Source: a virus. Taken from it: a stretch of DNA of 64,000 nt. The position numbers and the translations under genes are program-made. Where the stretch lies: positions 53,503 through 117,502 of IMG/VR virus record IMGVR_UViG_3300043411_001314, one strand, 5' to 3'. Under the pieces are notes generated by a model. That model did no database searches and was not told the origin of the DNA. It was given only the letters and a program-made list of their open reading frames with translations. Each line of letters begins with the position of its first letter. Positions within the stretch are counted from its first letter, which is position 1. This document shows, one piece after another, positions 1 through 6,705 of the stretch.

Positions 1-2
1 CG

Positions 3-365
3 GTGACGGTCGTCGGCCGTGGCACCATGGTCGACCAGATCGTGAACGAACTCCAAGACCTGAACGGGTTCACCCCCGCCAGCAACGAGGAGATCCTTCG
101 CACCGGCCGGCTCGGTGAGTACCGGGGCACCAACATCGTCCGCCTGAAGAACCACAAGGATGCCGACGGCAACTCCTTCTTCCCGGACAACGAGATGTTC
201 GTGCTCGGGGCCGACGCCTCGAAGACGGGCTTCTGGGGTGGCATGCACTCCGCCGAGTGGACCACCCCCGAGGGCTTCTACACCAACATCCTCGGCGTGC
301 GCACCTTCGGGTGTGCGGTCCACCACCCGGAGCGTGCTCGCCGGATCGTGGACACCTCGCTCTGA
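3..365 (+). CDS. major capsid protein, C-terminal part (5' end outside window)
   Basis: The reading frame is open from the first base of the window, so the GTG at 3 is not taken as a true start; this is the last ~120 residues of a longer protein. The stretch with LGEYRGTNIVRLKN, then FFPDNEMFVLGADASKTGFW and a final GCAVHHPERARRI resembles the C-terminal A-domain end of HK97-fold capsid proteins of actinophages, where a peptide/metadata-like loop is followed by a beta strand and a terminal helix. A strong terminator follows 24 bases after the stop, as expected for a very highly expressed shell protein. Family assignment rests on sequence resemblance and on position before connector and tail genes. 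Confidence 0.75.
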   Translation: MTVVGRGTMVDQIVNELQDLNGFTPASNEEILRTGRLGEYRGTNIVRLKNHKDADGNSFFPDNEMFVLGADASKTGFWGGMHSAEWTTPEGFYTNILGVRTFGCAVHHPERARRIVDTSL

Positions 366-388
366 TCCCTCCCGGTCACGAGTGATGC

Positions 389-417
389 AGAGGCCGGGCC
401 TTCGGGGCCCGGCCTCT
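389..417 (+). terminator. rho-independent terminator after the capsid gene
   Basis: Twelve-base-pair perfect stem AGAGGCCGGGCC / GGCCCGGCCTCT with a TTCGG loop. The following tract is short in T (TTCG), as is common in high-GC genomes. It would end or attenuate capsid transcription before the connector genes. Confidence 0.8.
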
Positions 418-500
418 TCGCGTTGCGAATGACTGGATCGGATGGGCCGATAACAGTTCGTAGACGCCGCGCCCCAGCGGCGTGATGGAAGGATGGAATC

Positions 501-1052
501 ATGACTGTGGAACTGGAAACCTGGGTGAACGAGACCCGAGCGACGTGGCTGGTCAATCGGCTGAACCCCGATGGCACCACCCGCCAGGAGATGGTGCGTG
601 GCAACGCCACGGTGATGCTCACCCCCCAGGAGCGTGAGCTCAACCAGTCGAACGCCAAGCCGGCGCTGGACCCGTTCCTGAACGGCACGTTCACCTGCCT
701 CGCCGGCGACTCGGCACCGGAGAGCTCCAACCGCCTCACCGACGACGACATCGAGGAGCTCCTCTCGGGACACTGGAAGCGTGCGGCCAAGCGCCTCGAG
801 GAGATCACCTCCGAGGCCGCCCTCACCCGTGTGCTCAACGTCGCCCTGGAGTCCGGCGCCGGCGCCAAGCGCATCGAGATGGTCCGCGACCGGATCCTGG
901 AGATCAACCCCCGACGGGTGTTCCCCACCCAGTCCCGCTCGATCTCGCCGCAGTCTGAGCTGCAGGGCGTGGCCAAGCCGACCGACCTGATCCCCGAGCC
1001 CCCGAAGACGAACTTCCAGGAGCTCGCCGGCAACCTGATGGCGAACCTGTGA
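501..1052 (+). CDS. unrecognised protein after the capsid gene (183 aa)
   Basis: Starts at ATG 501 with an upstream purine-rich GGAAGGA. The position directly after the capsid is where head-tail connector or capsid-accessory genes normally sit. No catalytic motif or membrane segment is visible; residues 78-135 look helical and charged, and the last 40 residues are proline-rich (IPEPPKTNFQELAG). Function not assigned; head completion or a head-decoration role is only inferred from position. Confidence 0.8.
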   Translation: MTVELETWVNETRATWLVNRLNPDGTTRQEMVRGNATVMLTPQERELNQSNAKPALDPFLNGTFTCLAGDSAPESSNRLTDDDIEELLSGHWKRAAKRLEEITSEAALTRVLNVALESGAGAKRIEMVRDRILEINPRRVFPTQSRSISPQSELQGVAKPTDLIPEPPKTNFQELAGNLMANL

Positions 1053-1085
1053 TGAGTGTCCCAGGGTTTGGAACGGAGATGTCCA

Positions 1086-1577
1086 GTGGAGATTGAGCTC
1101 CTCGTACCCAATCTGAAGAACTCCCTGAACGCCCCAGGCGAGGCGCTCTTCCAGGCGTCCGACAGTGAGTGGGTCGGGGCTCTGTCCAACGCGTTCTGGT
1201 GGGGCCGCATGAAGGGCTTCTTCACCGACTGGCGCACCGACACCGACGGCGAGAACATCGTCCCGGTGGTCGACGGCGGTGAAGAGATCCCGATGGAGCT
1301 CGCCCAGATCGTGGTGGCCATCGCCTCCCTCAACGCGCTCGAGGCCAAGCTCCTGTCCATGGAGACCAAGACCGTGGCCAAGGCCGGCCCCGTCGAGTAC
1401 GAGACCGGTCGGTCGGCCCAGGTGCTCACCGAGCTCCTCAAGCAGAAGCGCCGCGAGTTCGACGAGCTCAAGGCCGAGCTCGTCGGCTCCCGCTTCGCCA
1501 TCTACGGCGGCATCATCGACATGGTGCTGAGCCGTGAAGGTGCCTACATGTCCGGCTACGCCTCCTTCGTGAACTGA
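1086..1577 (+). CDS. head-tail connector region protein (163 aa)
   Basis: The start chosen is GTG 1086, which has GGAG at 1075-1078 with 7-base spacing; an in-frame GTG at 1056 lacks a comparable site and gives an unlikely N-terminus. The protein begins MEIELLVPNLKNSLNAPGEA and contains a central helical stretch (residues ~70-150). Its stop overlaps the next start by one base (TGATG). No family recognised with certainty; order in the operon suggests a connector or head-closure component. Confidence 0.75.
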   Translation: MEIELLVPNLKNSLNAPGEALFQASDSEWVGALSNAFWWGRMKGFFTDWRTDTDGENIVPVVDGGEEIPMELAQIVVAIASLNALEAKLLSMETKTVAKAGPVEYETGRSAQVLTELLKQKRREFDELKAELVGSRFAIYGGIIDMVLSREGAYMSGYASFVN

Positions 1578-2038
1578 TGGCCGGCGCCGACCCGAGGGGG
1601 TCCTTCAGCGGCGACGTGTTCAGGACGGCGATCCGTGCCGCCATGTCCATGGGGTCCCCGACGGTCGTCGAGGACCGAGCCACCTTCCACTTCGCCGACG
1701 GCCGCACCTTCACCGTCGCCGATGACGCCGGCGACCCCTACGACTGGACTCTGGCCCCGGACGGCGGCCTGGCCGCCCGCGCCTCAGTGCAGGTGCTGTG
1801 CGCCATCGACACCAAGTCGGCCGTAGGTGCTCGAGGTCAGCCCCGTACGCCGGTCGGCGAGTTCGACGAGGACACAGCCACCCTCTACCTGTTCGAGGAC
1901 GAGTGGGCCCTAGTCTCCGACTTCACGTCAGTGGACCTGGGCGGCTCGACCTACGTCCGCATCAAGCGGCTCATCCCGCTTGGGCTCTTCGATGTTCAGG
2001 TGGAGCAGGTGCACGTCCGGGCGGTGGACGAGTCGTGA
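1577..2038 (+). CDS. probable head closure / connector protein (153 aa)
   Basis: ATG overlaps the previous stop by one base, so translation is probably coupled. The sequence is beta-rich with no helical repeats (e.g. LYLFEDEWALVSDFTSVDLGG near residue 100). Small beta proteins of this size between capsid and tail genes usually act as head-closure (stopper) proteins, but no diagnostic motif is present, so the role is inferred from position. Confidence 0.75.
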   Translation: MAGADPRGSFSGDVFRTAIRAAMSMGSPTVVEDRATFHFADGRTFTVADDAGDPYDWTLAPDGGLAARASVQVLCAIDTKSAVGARGQPRTPVGEFDEDTATLYLFEDEWALVSDFTSVDLGGSTYVRIKRLIPLGLFDVQVEQVHVRAVDES

Positions 2039-2553
2039 GCACCTTCGAAGGTGGCCTCCTCGACCGGGTGGTGTTCGACTCGTTCGTGCACATGATCCGT
2101 GACTCCCTCAACCAGCTCGGCTGGTTCGACGTCGTGGACTCGGGGCGGACGCCCATCACCCTGATCACCACACCCGTGTCGCTCCATGACGAGATCCAGC
2201 CGAACACCATCGCCATCCAGTTCGAGGACCAGTTCGACGAGCCGGCCGAGATCGGCTCCAACCTGACGTTCGACAACACCATGGCCTGGGTGGAGATCTA
2301 CCCGGAGTCCATGGCCATCGGGCGCCACATCGCCGGCGACGTGCGGGACATCCTGCGAGGCAAGATGCCGTCGATCGACCGGACGGACCCGAGCTTCGAG
2401 GTCCTCGACTTCCCTAGCGGCGTCGATCCGCCGGCAGTGCTCTTCCTGGCCGACATCTCCAAGGTGGAGGTCCATCGCGACCGGGAGCCCACCACCACGG
2501 CAGGCCGGTTCTGGTTCGCTGTATCAGCGATTCTTGAGGAGGAGAGACCATGA
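2035..2553 (+). CDS. probable tail terminator / tail completion protein (172 aa)
   Basis: Starts at GTG 2035 in a GTGA overlap with the previous stop. The N-terminus (LLDRVVFDSFVHMIRDSLNQLGWFD) is an amphipathic helix followed by alternating beta strands, with an IYPESMAIGRHIAGDVRDIL helix in the middle. That helix-strand-helix-strand arrangement and length match tail-terminator proteins of siphoviruses. It is followed immediately by a small 85-residue gene. Confidence 0.7.
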   Translation: MSTFEGGLLDRVVFDSFVHMIRDSLNQLGWFDVVDSGRTPITLITTPVSLHDEIQPNTIAIQFEDQFDEPAEIGSNLTFDNTMAWVEIYPESMAIGRHIAGDVRDILRGKMPSIDRTDPSFEVLDFPSGVDPPAVLFLADISKVEVHRDREPTTTAGRFWFAVSAILEEERP

Positions 2554-2807
2554 CGGCGTTGGAGGATGTGACCGAGCTGGTTCGCCGACACCAGAAGCGG
2601 TGCGCCCGCACCATCCTGGAGGCCAAGGACGCCGGCGCCACCGACGACGTCCTGCGCAAGGTGGTGCTCGACGCCATCGGCGACTTCGCCGACCTCGTGG
2701 TGTCCGTGTTGCCATCAGTCACCCGCGAGGACATCATGCTGAACGGGTACGCACTGGAACTGCTCGAGCAGATCCACACCTCAGTGGGCGCGGCAGCGGA
2801 GTCCTGA
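2550..2807 (+). CDS. small helical protein in the connector operon (85 aa)
   Basis: ATGA overlap at both ends places it in one translation unit with its neighbours. The sequence is almost entirely helical (VTELVRRHQKRCARTILEAK; LRKVVLDAIGDFADLVVSVL). No family recognised. Confidence 0.75.
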   Translation: MTALEDVTELVRRHQKRCARTILEAKDAGATDDVLRKVVLDAIGDFADLVVSVLPSVTREDIMLNGYALELLEQIHTSVGAAAES

Positions 2808-3748
2808 TGGCGAAGAAGGTGGCCCTCTCCAAGGGTCAGTTTCACGATCTCGTCCCCTTCGCGTCCGCCGCCCTCAACGACATAGCGGTACAGGGGTCCG
2901 GGTTCGCCGGATCACTCATCGCCACAGCGGTAGCGGAGACGGTCGACCAGTCGACCAGGGCGGTGGCCAAGCAGCTGGCCGAGGTGGCTCGCGTCATCAG
3001 TGAGGGCCTGGAGCCGGAGGAGTTCCGTAAGGCCCACCAACGGATCGGCGAGGCCGCCCAGAGGTCCGTGGTCGCCTCCTACAACGCCTCGAGGAACGGC
3101 CAGACGCGAGGCGCTTCCGGCTACCGCTCCGATGAGCGCTACTCCGGTGGCAAGCTGCTCGGCGCCTTGAACAGCCCGGACTTCTTCCGCGCCACAGCGG
3201 CGGGCCTGGAGTTCATCAACGTCGGCATGCTCAACGACCAGGCCGCCCAGTGGGCGCGCCTCAACTTCGGCGCCCAGCCCCGGGGCCGCGGTTCACGACG
3301 TCAGTTCAGCGTGCAGGTCGGCCAGATGATCCTGGCGACCATCGGGTTCAACGAACCAGCGCGGCCCGGGTTCCTGCTGCCGAAGGGCTACTTCTGGAAG
3401 GACGGTCAGCCCGTCCGCCCAGGCCCCCCCACACCTGGGACGGAGTTCTACCTCGCCGGTACTGGTCCCCGGAAGGGGAAGGACCGGGTTCGGGGTGCCG
3501 CCGACGGCGAACGTGGCAGCTTCAACGCCATGGTCGGCCCGAAGCGTTCCCTCGGCATCGAGGCCCGGAACTTCCTGGATGCCGGCCTCTATACCATCGC
3601 TCATGAGATCGGCCCTGCCTACATCAAGATCGTCAACGACATGTACCGTCGCGGCGAGTCGACTGTTCGTCCGGCGCCCATCACCTTCAAGGTGCACACG
3701 AATGCGACGTTCCGACGTTCGTCGACTTCAGGCTTGAAGTGGGACTGA
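2807..3748 (+). CDS. head/tail-junction protein of unknown fold (313 aa)
   Basis: ATG 2807 overlaps the preceding stop (TGATG). Residues 1-100 are helical; residues ~165-215 contain GFLLPKGYFWKDGQPVRPGP, and the C-terminus is basic and Ser/Arg rich. It is the last gene before a promoter and a tRNA pair, so it ends the first late transcription unit. Could be a minor capsid or tail-completion protein; no confident assignment. Confidence 0.75.
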   Translation: MAKKVALSKGQFHDLVPFASAALNDIAVQGSGFAGSLIATAVAETVDQSTRAVAKQLAEVARVISEGLEPEEFRKAHQRIGEAAQRSVVASYNASRNGQTRGASGYRSDERYSGGKLLGALNSPDFFRATAAGLEFINVGMLNDQAAQWARLNFGAQPRGRGSRRQFSVQVGQMILATIGFNEPARPGFLLPKGYFWKDGQPVRPGPPTPGTEFYLAGTGPRKGKDRVRGAADGERGSFNAMVGPKRSLGIEARNFLDAGLYTIAHEIGPAYIKIVNDMYRRGESTVRPAPITFKVHTNATFRRSSTSGLKWD

Positions 3749-3751
3749 TCC

Positions 3752-3780
3752 TTGACTCACCACTGGGTGGTCTGTAGGAT
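3752..3780 (+). promoter_or_regulatory. sigma-70-type promoter for the tRNAs and major tail gene
   Basis: TTGACT at 3752-3757, exactly 17 bases of spacer, TAGGAT at 3775-3780. This is the best housekeeping-type promoter in the late arm. It lies just after the stop at 3748 and before tRNA-Pro, tRNA-Trp and the major tail protein, giving that gene its own transcription unit. Confidence 0.75.
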
Positions 3781-3868
3781 TTCAACCGTGCGCACCACCC
3801 TGCTCCCACCCGTCCCGCGATGGCGGGGCTGACGGCCTGATTGGTCGGTCACACCCCGCGCGAGTCTC

Positions 3869-3942
3869 CGGGGTGTGGTGTAGTGGTAGCACGGGTAGTT
3901 TGGGACTATCTGGTGGGGGTTCGATTCCCTCCACCCCGACCA
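3869..3942 (+). tRNA. tRNA-Pro (anticodon TGG)
   Basis: Seven-pair acceptor CGGGGTG / CACCCCG with C1-G72 as usual for tRNA-Pro, anticodon arm GGTAG-TTTGGGA-CTATC giving TGG, T-arm GGGGG-TTCGATT-CCCTC, discriminator A, and an encoded CCA. Reads CCA codons. Confidence 0.92.
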
Positions 3943-3961
3943 GCAGGCTTCATCCATTCCT

Positions 3962-4035
3962 ACGGGTGTAGCTCAGTGGTAGAGCAGCGGCTTCCAATCC
4001 CGCCGGCGAGGGTTCGACTCCTTCCACCCGTGCCA
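3962..4035 (+). tRNA. tRNA-Trp (anticodon CCA)
   Basis: Acceptor ACGGGTG / CACCCGT, D-arm GCTC-AGTGGTA-GAGC, anticodon loop TTCCAAT giving CCA, discriminator G and encoded CCA. One C-C mismatch sits at the base of the anticodon loop (31-39). Reading the loop one base earlier would give TCC (Gly) but breaks the anticodon stem. Confidence 0.85.
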
Positions 4036-4114
4036 CGCAGGCGCTGAATGAACCCCCCTCCAGGGGCCGATGAACGTTCGTAACCAAGTTCGTTCACCAA
4101 CCCTGGAGTGATCT

Positions 4115-5512
4115 GTGAGCGTCAAAGCAGGCAAGGTTCTTACTGTCGGCAACGGCTTCCTCGTGGATCGCCTCCAGTCGACCGGTGGGTCCGGCGTCAA
4201 CTTCCCCGAGGAGAGAATCCTCGAAACCGGCAACGAGCTGGCGGTCGACACCGTCTCGGACACCCCGCAGGTGTCGATCGAGCTCGAGTCGCTGGACACC
4301 ACGGTCGAGACCGAGGCGATCCTGATCAACGTCGACGAGACCACGCTGTCCGACGGCGACATCATCGACCTCCGTGACGCCAAGCCGCTGGACATCGTGT
4401 CCCCGGTGAAGGGCGCCGGTACGTCGAAGGACACCGTGGCCGGCGTGATCTGGGGTCAGTGCCAGCTGGAGTCCGCCACCTGGCGGTACGGTGTTCGCCA
4501 GAACGCCACCCAGTCGTTCTCGCTGACCTCCGACTCCCAGTACATCGGCGTCTACACGCCGTACCGTCAGGAGTGGGCTGCGGCCGGCACCGGCCCGTAC
4601 GCCTTCACCAACACCGCCATCAAGACGGTGGAGAAGGGCTCGGACCTGTACGCCCTGGCCGTGTGCATCCATGAGTCGGACGGCACCTACACCCCGCTGT
4701 TCCATGGTGCGGACTACACCAACACCAACGCCGGGTTCACCCTCGTCTCCGCTGCACCCGGTGGCTCGACCGTGACCGCCTGCTACTTCTCGGCGACGGA
4801 CACCACGTTCGCTCAGACCGTGCACCCGACCCCGTCGGTGAAGCCGGCGGCTGTGCGCGGCAAGGACATCGAGTTCTACCTCGGCGTTGGCCCGACCCGC
4901 GTCTTCACTGGGTCCACCACGAACGCTGACGCCACGCTGACGGCTGCTGGCGGTGCGTTCACCTCGGCTGACGTCGGGGCTCTCATCGAAGCGACTGGCG
5001 TCACCGCCGGCACCACCATCGCGTCGGTGACCAACTCGACCACCGTGGAGCTCTCAGCCAACGCCACCGCCACCGGCAGCGTCGATGTCACCCTTCGGCC
5101 ACCGCTGGTGTGGTGGAGAGGCGTCCAGTCGGTGGACGTCTCCTGGCGTGTCCAGATGGAGCGTGAAGAGGAGCTCGGCAACCCACACAACGTGGCGTCG
5201 GACTACGACGTGCCTGAGGTCGGTGGCTCGATCACCATGCGCCCGTCCACCATCGACTACCTGGTGGAGAAGGCAGCGCAGATCGCCGGCGTGCCCACCA
5301 CGCAGATCTCGAACCTCCTCCAGTCTGCGCTCCTCGAGCTGCAGATCCGGATCAACCACCCGTCGACGGGCTCTCGCCTGAAGACCTTCCGCTGCCGTGA
5401 CGCCCGTGTGCGTCCGCCGGCGTTCGGTGCCCGGGTGAACCAGAAGGTGGAGCCGCAGTTCCAGTGGACCTCGGCTTCCGGCGACCTGGAGATCATCAAG
5501 GGCGCCCCGTAA
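4115..5512 (+). CDS. major tail (tube) protein (465 aa)
   Basis: GTG start at 4115 with GGAG six bases upstream. Long beta-rich protein beginning MSVKAGKVLTVGNGFLVDRL; residues ~270-325 form an inserted Thr/Ala-rich domain (TTNADATLTAAGGAFTSADV, then GTTIASVTNSTTVEL) that reads like the repeated surface modules often inserted in siphovirus tube proteins. Position fits exactly: its own promoter upstream, a very strong hairpin downstream, then tail assembly chaperones and tape measure. Expected to form the hexameric rings of the tail tube. Confidence 0.85.
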   Translation: MSVKAGKVLTVGNGFLVDRLQSTGGSGVNFPEERILETGNELAVDTVSDTPQVSIELESLDTTVETEAILINVDETTLSDGDIIDLRDAKPLDIVSPVKGAGTSKDTVAGVIWGQCQLESATWRYGVRQNATQSFSLTSDSQYIGVYTPYRQEWAAAGTGPYAFTNTAIKTVEKGSDLYALAVCIHESDGTYTPLFHGADYTNTNAGFTLVSAAPGGSTVTACYFSATDTTFAQTVHPTPSVKPAAVRGKDIEFYLGVGPTRVFTGSTTNADATLTAAGGAFTSADVGALIEATGVTAGTTIASVTNSTTVELSANATATGSVDVTLRPPLVWWRGVQSVDVSWRVQMEREEELGNPHNVASDYDVPEVGGSITMRPSTIDYLVEKAAQIAGVPTTQISNLLQSALLELQIRINHPSTGSRLKTFRCRDARVRPPAFGARVNQKVEPQFQWTSASGDLEIIKGAP

Positions 5513-5518
5513 TCGAGG

Positions 5519-5559
5519 CGGGGGCGATGCCGTAGGCAGGGGACACGGCATCGCCCCCG
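5519..5559 (+). terminator. strong hairpin terminator after the major tail gene
   Basis: Fifteen-base-pair perfect stem (CGGGGGCGATGCCGT at 5519-5533 with its complement at 5545-5559) seven bases after the stop. No T tract follows, so it may act as partial terminator or mRNA stabiliser, separating high major-tail expression from the chaperones. Confidence 0.75.
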
Positions 5560-5605
5560 ACGGTGGCCAGCATTTCGAAGGAACAACGGAAGGACAAGGA
5601 TCAAC

Positions 5606-6469
5606 ATGCGCCTCAGCGACATGTACAAGACCAGTGAGGAAGTCACGTTCATGCAGGGGTCCGACGCCGAAGAGACGGTGGCGGTCGTCAAGCTGAACGA
5701 GCCGGAGCAGGCCACCTTGGCCCGCAAAGCCGGTGCCGCCCGAGCCCGGGCCATCGCCGAGCTCCGAGACCCGGAGTCGGATCTCTCACTGGAGCTTCGG
5801 ATGGTCCTCGTCGGCATGACCGAGGACGAGTTGATCTCCCAGATCATCGACGAGGATCTCGAGCAGAAGCTCCTGTCGGTCCACGAGGAGCTCGCCGCAT
5901 CGGATGAGTGGTCGACTGACGACTACCTCCACGGCCTCGAGGAGGCGTGGAACGGCTCGGCCGACGAGCCTGGCCTCAAGGTCACCGGCGCCGACACCGA
6001 AGAGGGCCAGCGGGTCCTCAACGAGTTGTCCCGCTTCCACACCAAGGTAGGGGAGCTCATCGCTGCTGAGCGGGCGGATCTCCGCGCTGGGTTCGAGGGG
6101 CTCGACATGGAGTTCCTCCTCGACAAGGCGTACGCAGCCTGCGTGAAGCGCAAGGCCGACCAGGTGTTCATGGACGAGTACGTCCGCCGGCGCACCTACA
6201 TGTCGACCCGTGTCGGATCCGCCCCCGAGGATCGCCGCAAGTACTACTTCGACTCGATCGAGGACTACGACGACTGCGATGAGCTGATGATCAAGCAGCG
6301 GTTGATGAAGGCGTACGCCGAGATGGCCGTGGAGGGTGTGGAGGGAAAAGAATCGCCGGGTCACCCCGGTTCCTCGCCCTCGTCCGAAGCTCCCGCCACG
6401 GAGCCGGTGTCGGCTCGCTCCGCCCGTCCGGCTGCGAAGCGTTCGAAGACGTCCCGAGCGAGTGGGTAA
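5606..6469 (+). CDS. tail assembly chaperone, G-type frame (287 aa)
   Basis: ATG 5606 with upstream AAGGA. Located between major tail and tape measure, the invariant place of the lambda G/GT-type chaperones that bind the tape measure during tail assembly. The protein is acidic and helical (EDELISQIIDEDLEQKLLSV). A heptamer G GGA AAA in the zero frame at 6343-6349 allows -1 slippage, after which the reading frame stays open to 6693; unshifted ribosomes continue through a Pro/Ser/Ala-rich tail to the stop at 6467-6469. Confidence 0.85.
   Translation: MRLSDMYKTSEEVTFMQGSDAEETVAVVKLNEPEQATLARKAGAARARAIAELRDPESDLSLELRMVLVGMTEDELISQIIDEDLEQKLLSVHEELAASDEWSTDDYLHGLEEAWNGSADEPGLKVTGADTEEGQRVLNELSRFHTKVGELIAAERADLRAGFEGLDMEFLLDKAYAACVKRKADQVFMDEYVRRRTYMSTRVGSAPEDRRKYYFDSIEDYDDCDELMIKQRLMKAYAEMAVEGVEGKESPGHPGSSPSSEAPATEPVSARSARPAAKRSKTSRASG
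6343..6349 (+). promoter_or_regulatory. programmed -1 ribosomal frameshift site GGGAAAA
   Basis: The heptamer is phased X XXY YYZ relative to codons GAG GGA AAA of the upstream chaperone. It is of the same type as the lambda G-T slip site. The -1 frame is open from here to 6693 with no stop, whereas the zero frame ends at 6469. Confidence 0.85.
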
Positions 6470-6693
6470 TGGCCGTCGCCCACGCTGACCACATCCTGGA
6501 GCTCCAGGCGAACCTCGACGGCAAAGAGATGCCGCCGGAGTGGATGTGGACTCTGCCGTGGGAGATGGAGCGCCACATGAAGAAGGTGGTTGCCGCCCGC
6601 AAGGAGAAGTACGGGAAGGACGACGACGACGAGGACATGGAGGGGGAAGGCTGGACCCGCAATGAGATGATCCCTGACGCGTGGCGCGACTGA
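6349..6693 (+). CDS. tail assembly chaperone, frameshifted T part (GT fusion)
   Basis: This reading frame has no need of its own start: it is entered by -1 slippage at 6343-6349, giving a fusion of about 362 residues (248 from the upstream gene plus 114). The added part has the acidic W-rich C-terminus expected of T proteins (PPEWMWTLPWEMERHMKKV). An internal ATG at 6469 could in principle give a free 74-residue form, but it lacks a clear ribosome-binding site. The tape measure starts 12 bases downstream. Confidence 0.8.
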   Translation, partial: RIAGSPRFLALVRSSRHGAGVGSLRPSGCEAFEDVPSEWVMAVAHADHILELQANLDGKEMPPEWMWTLPWEMERHMKKVVAARKEKYGKDDDDEDMEGEGWTRNEMIPDAWRD

Positions 6694-6705
6694 GAGGTGT
6701 GAGCA

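Noticed and set aside
278-1501. Minus-strand open frame of 407 codons
   Set aside because: Antisense to three well-started late genes and the capsid terminator; Ser/Arg-rich composition typical of antisense GC-rich frames.
3962-4035. tRNA-Gly (TCC) reading of the second tRNA
   Set aside because: Shifting the anticodon by one base destroys the anticodon stem; discriminator G fits Trp.
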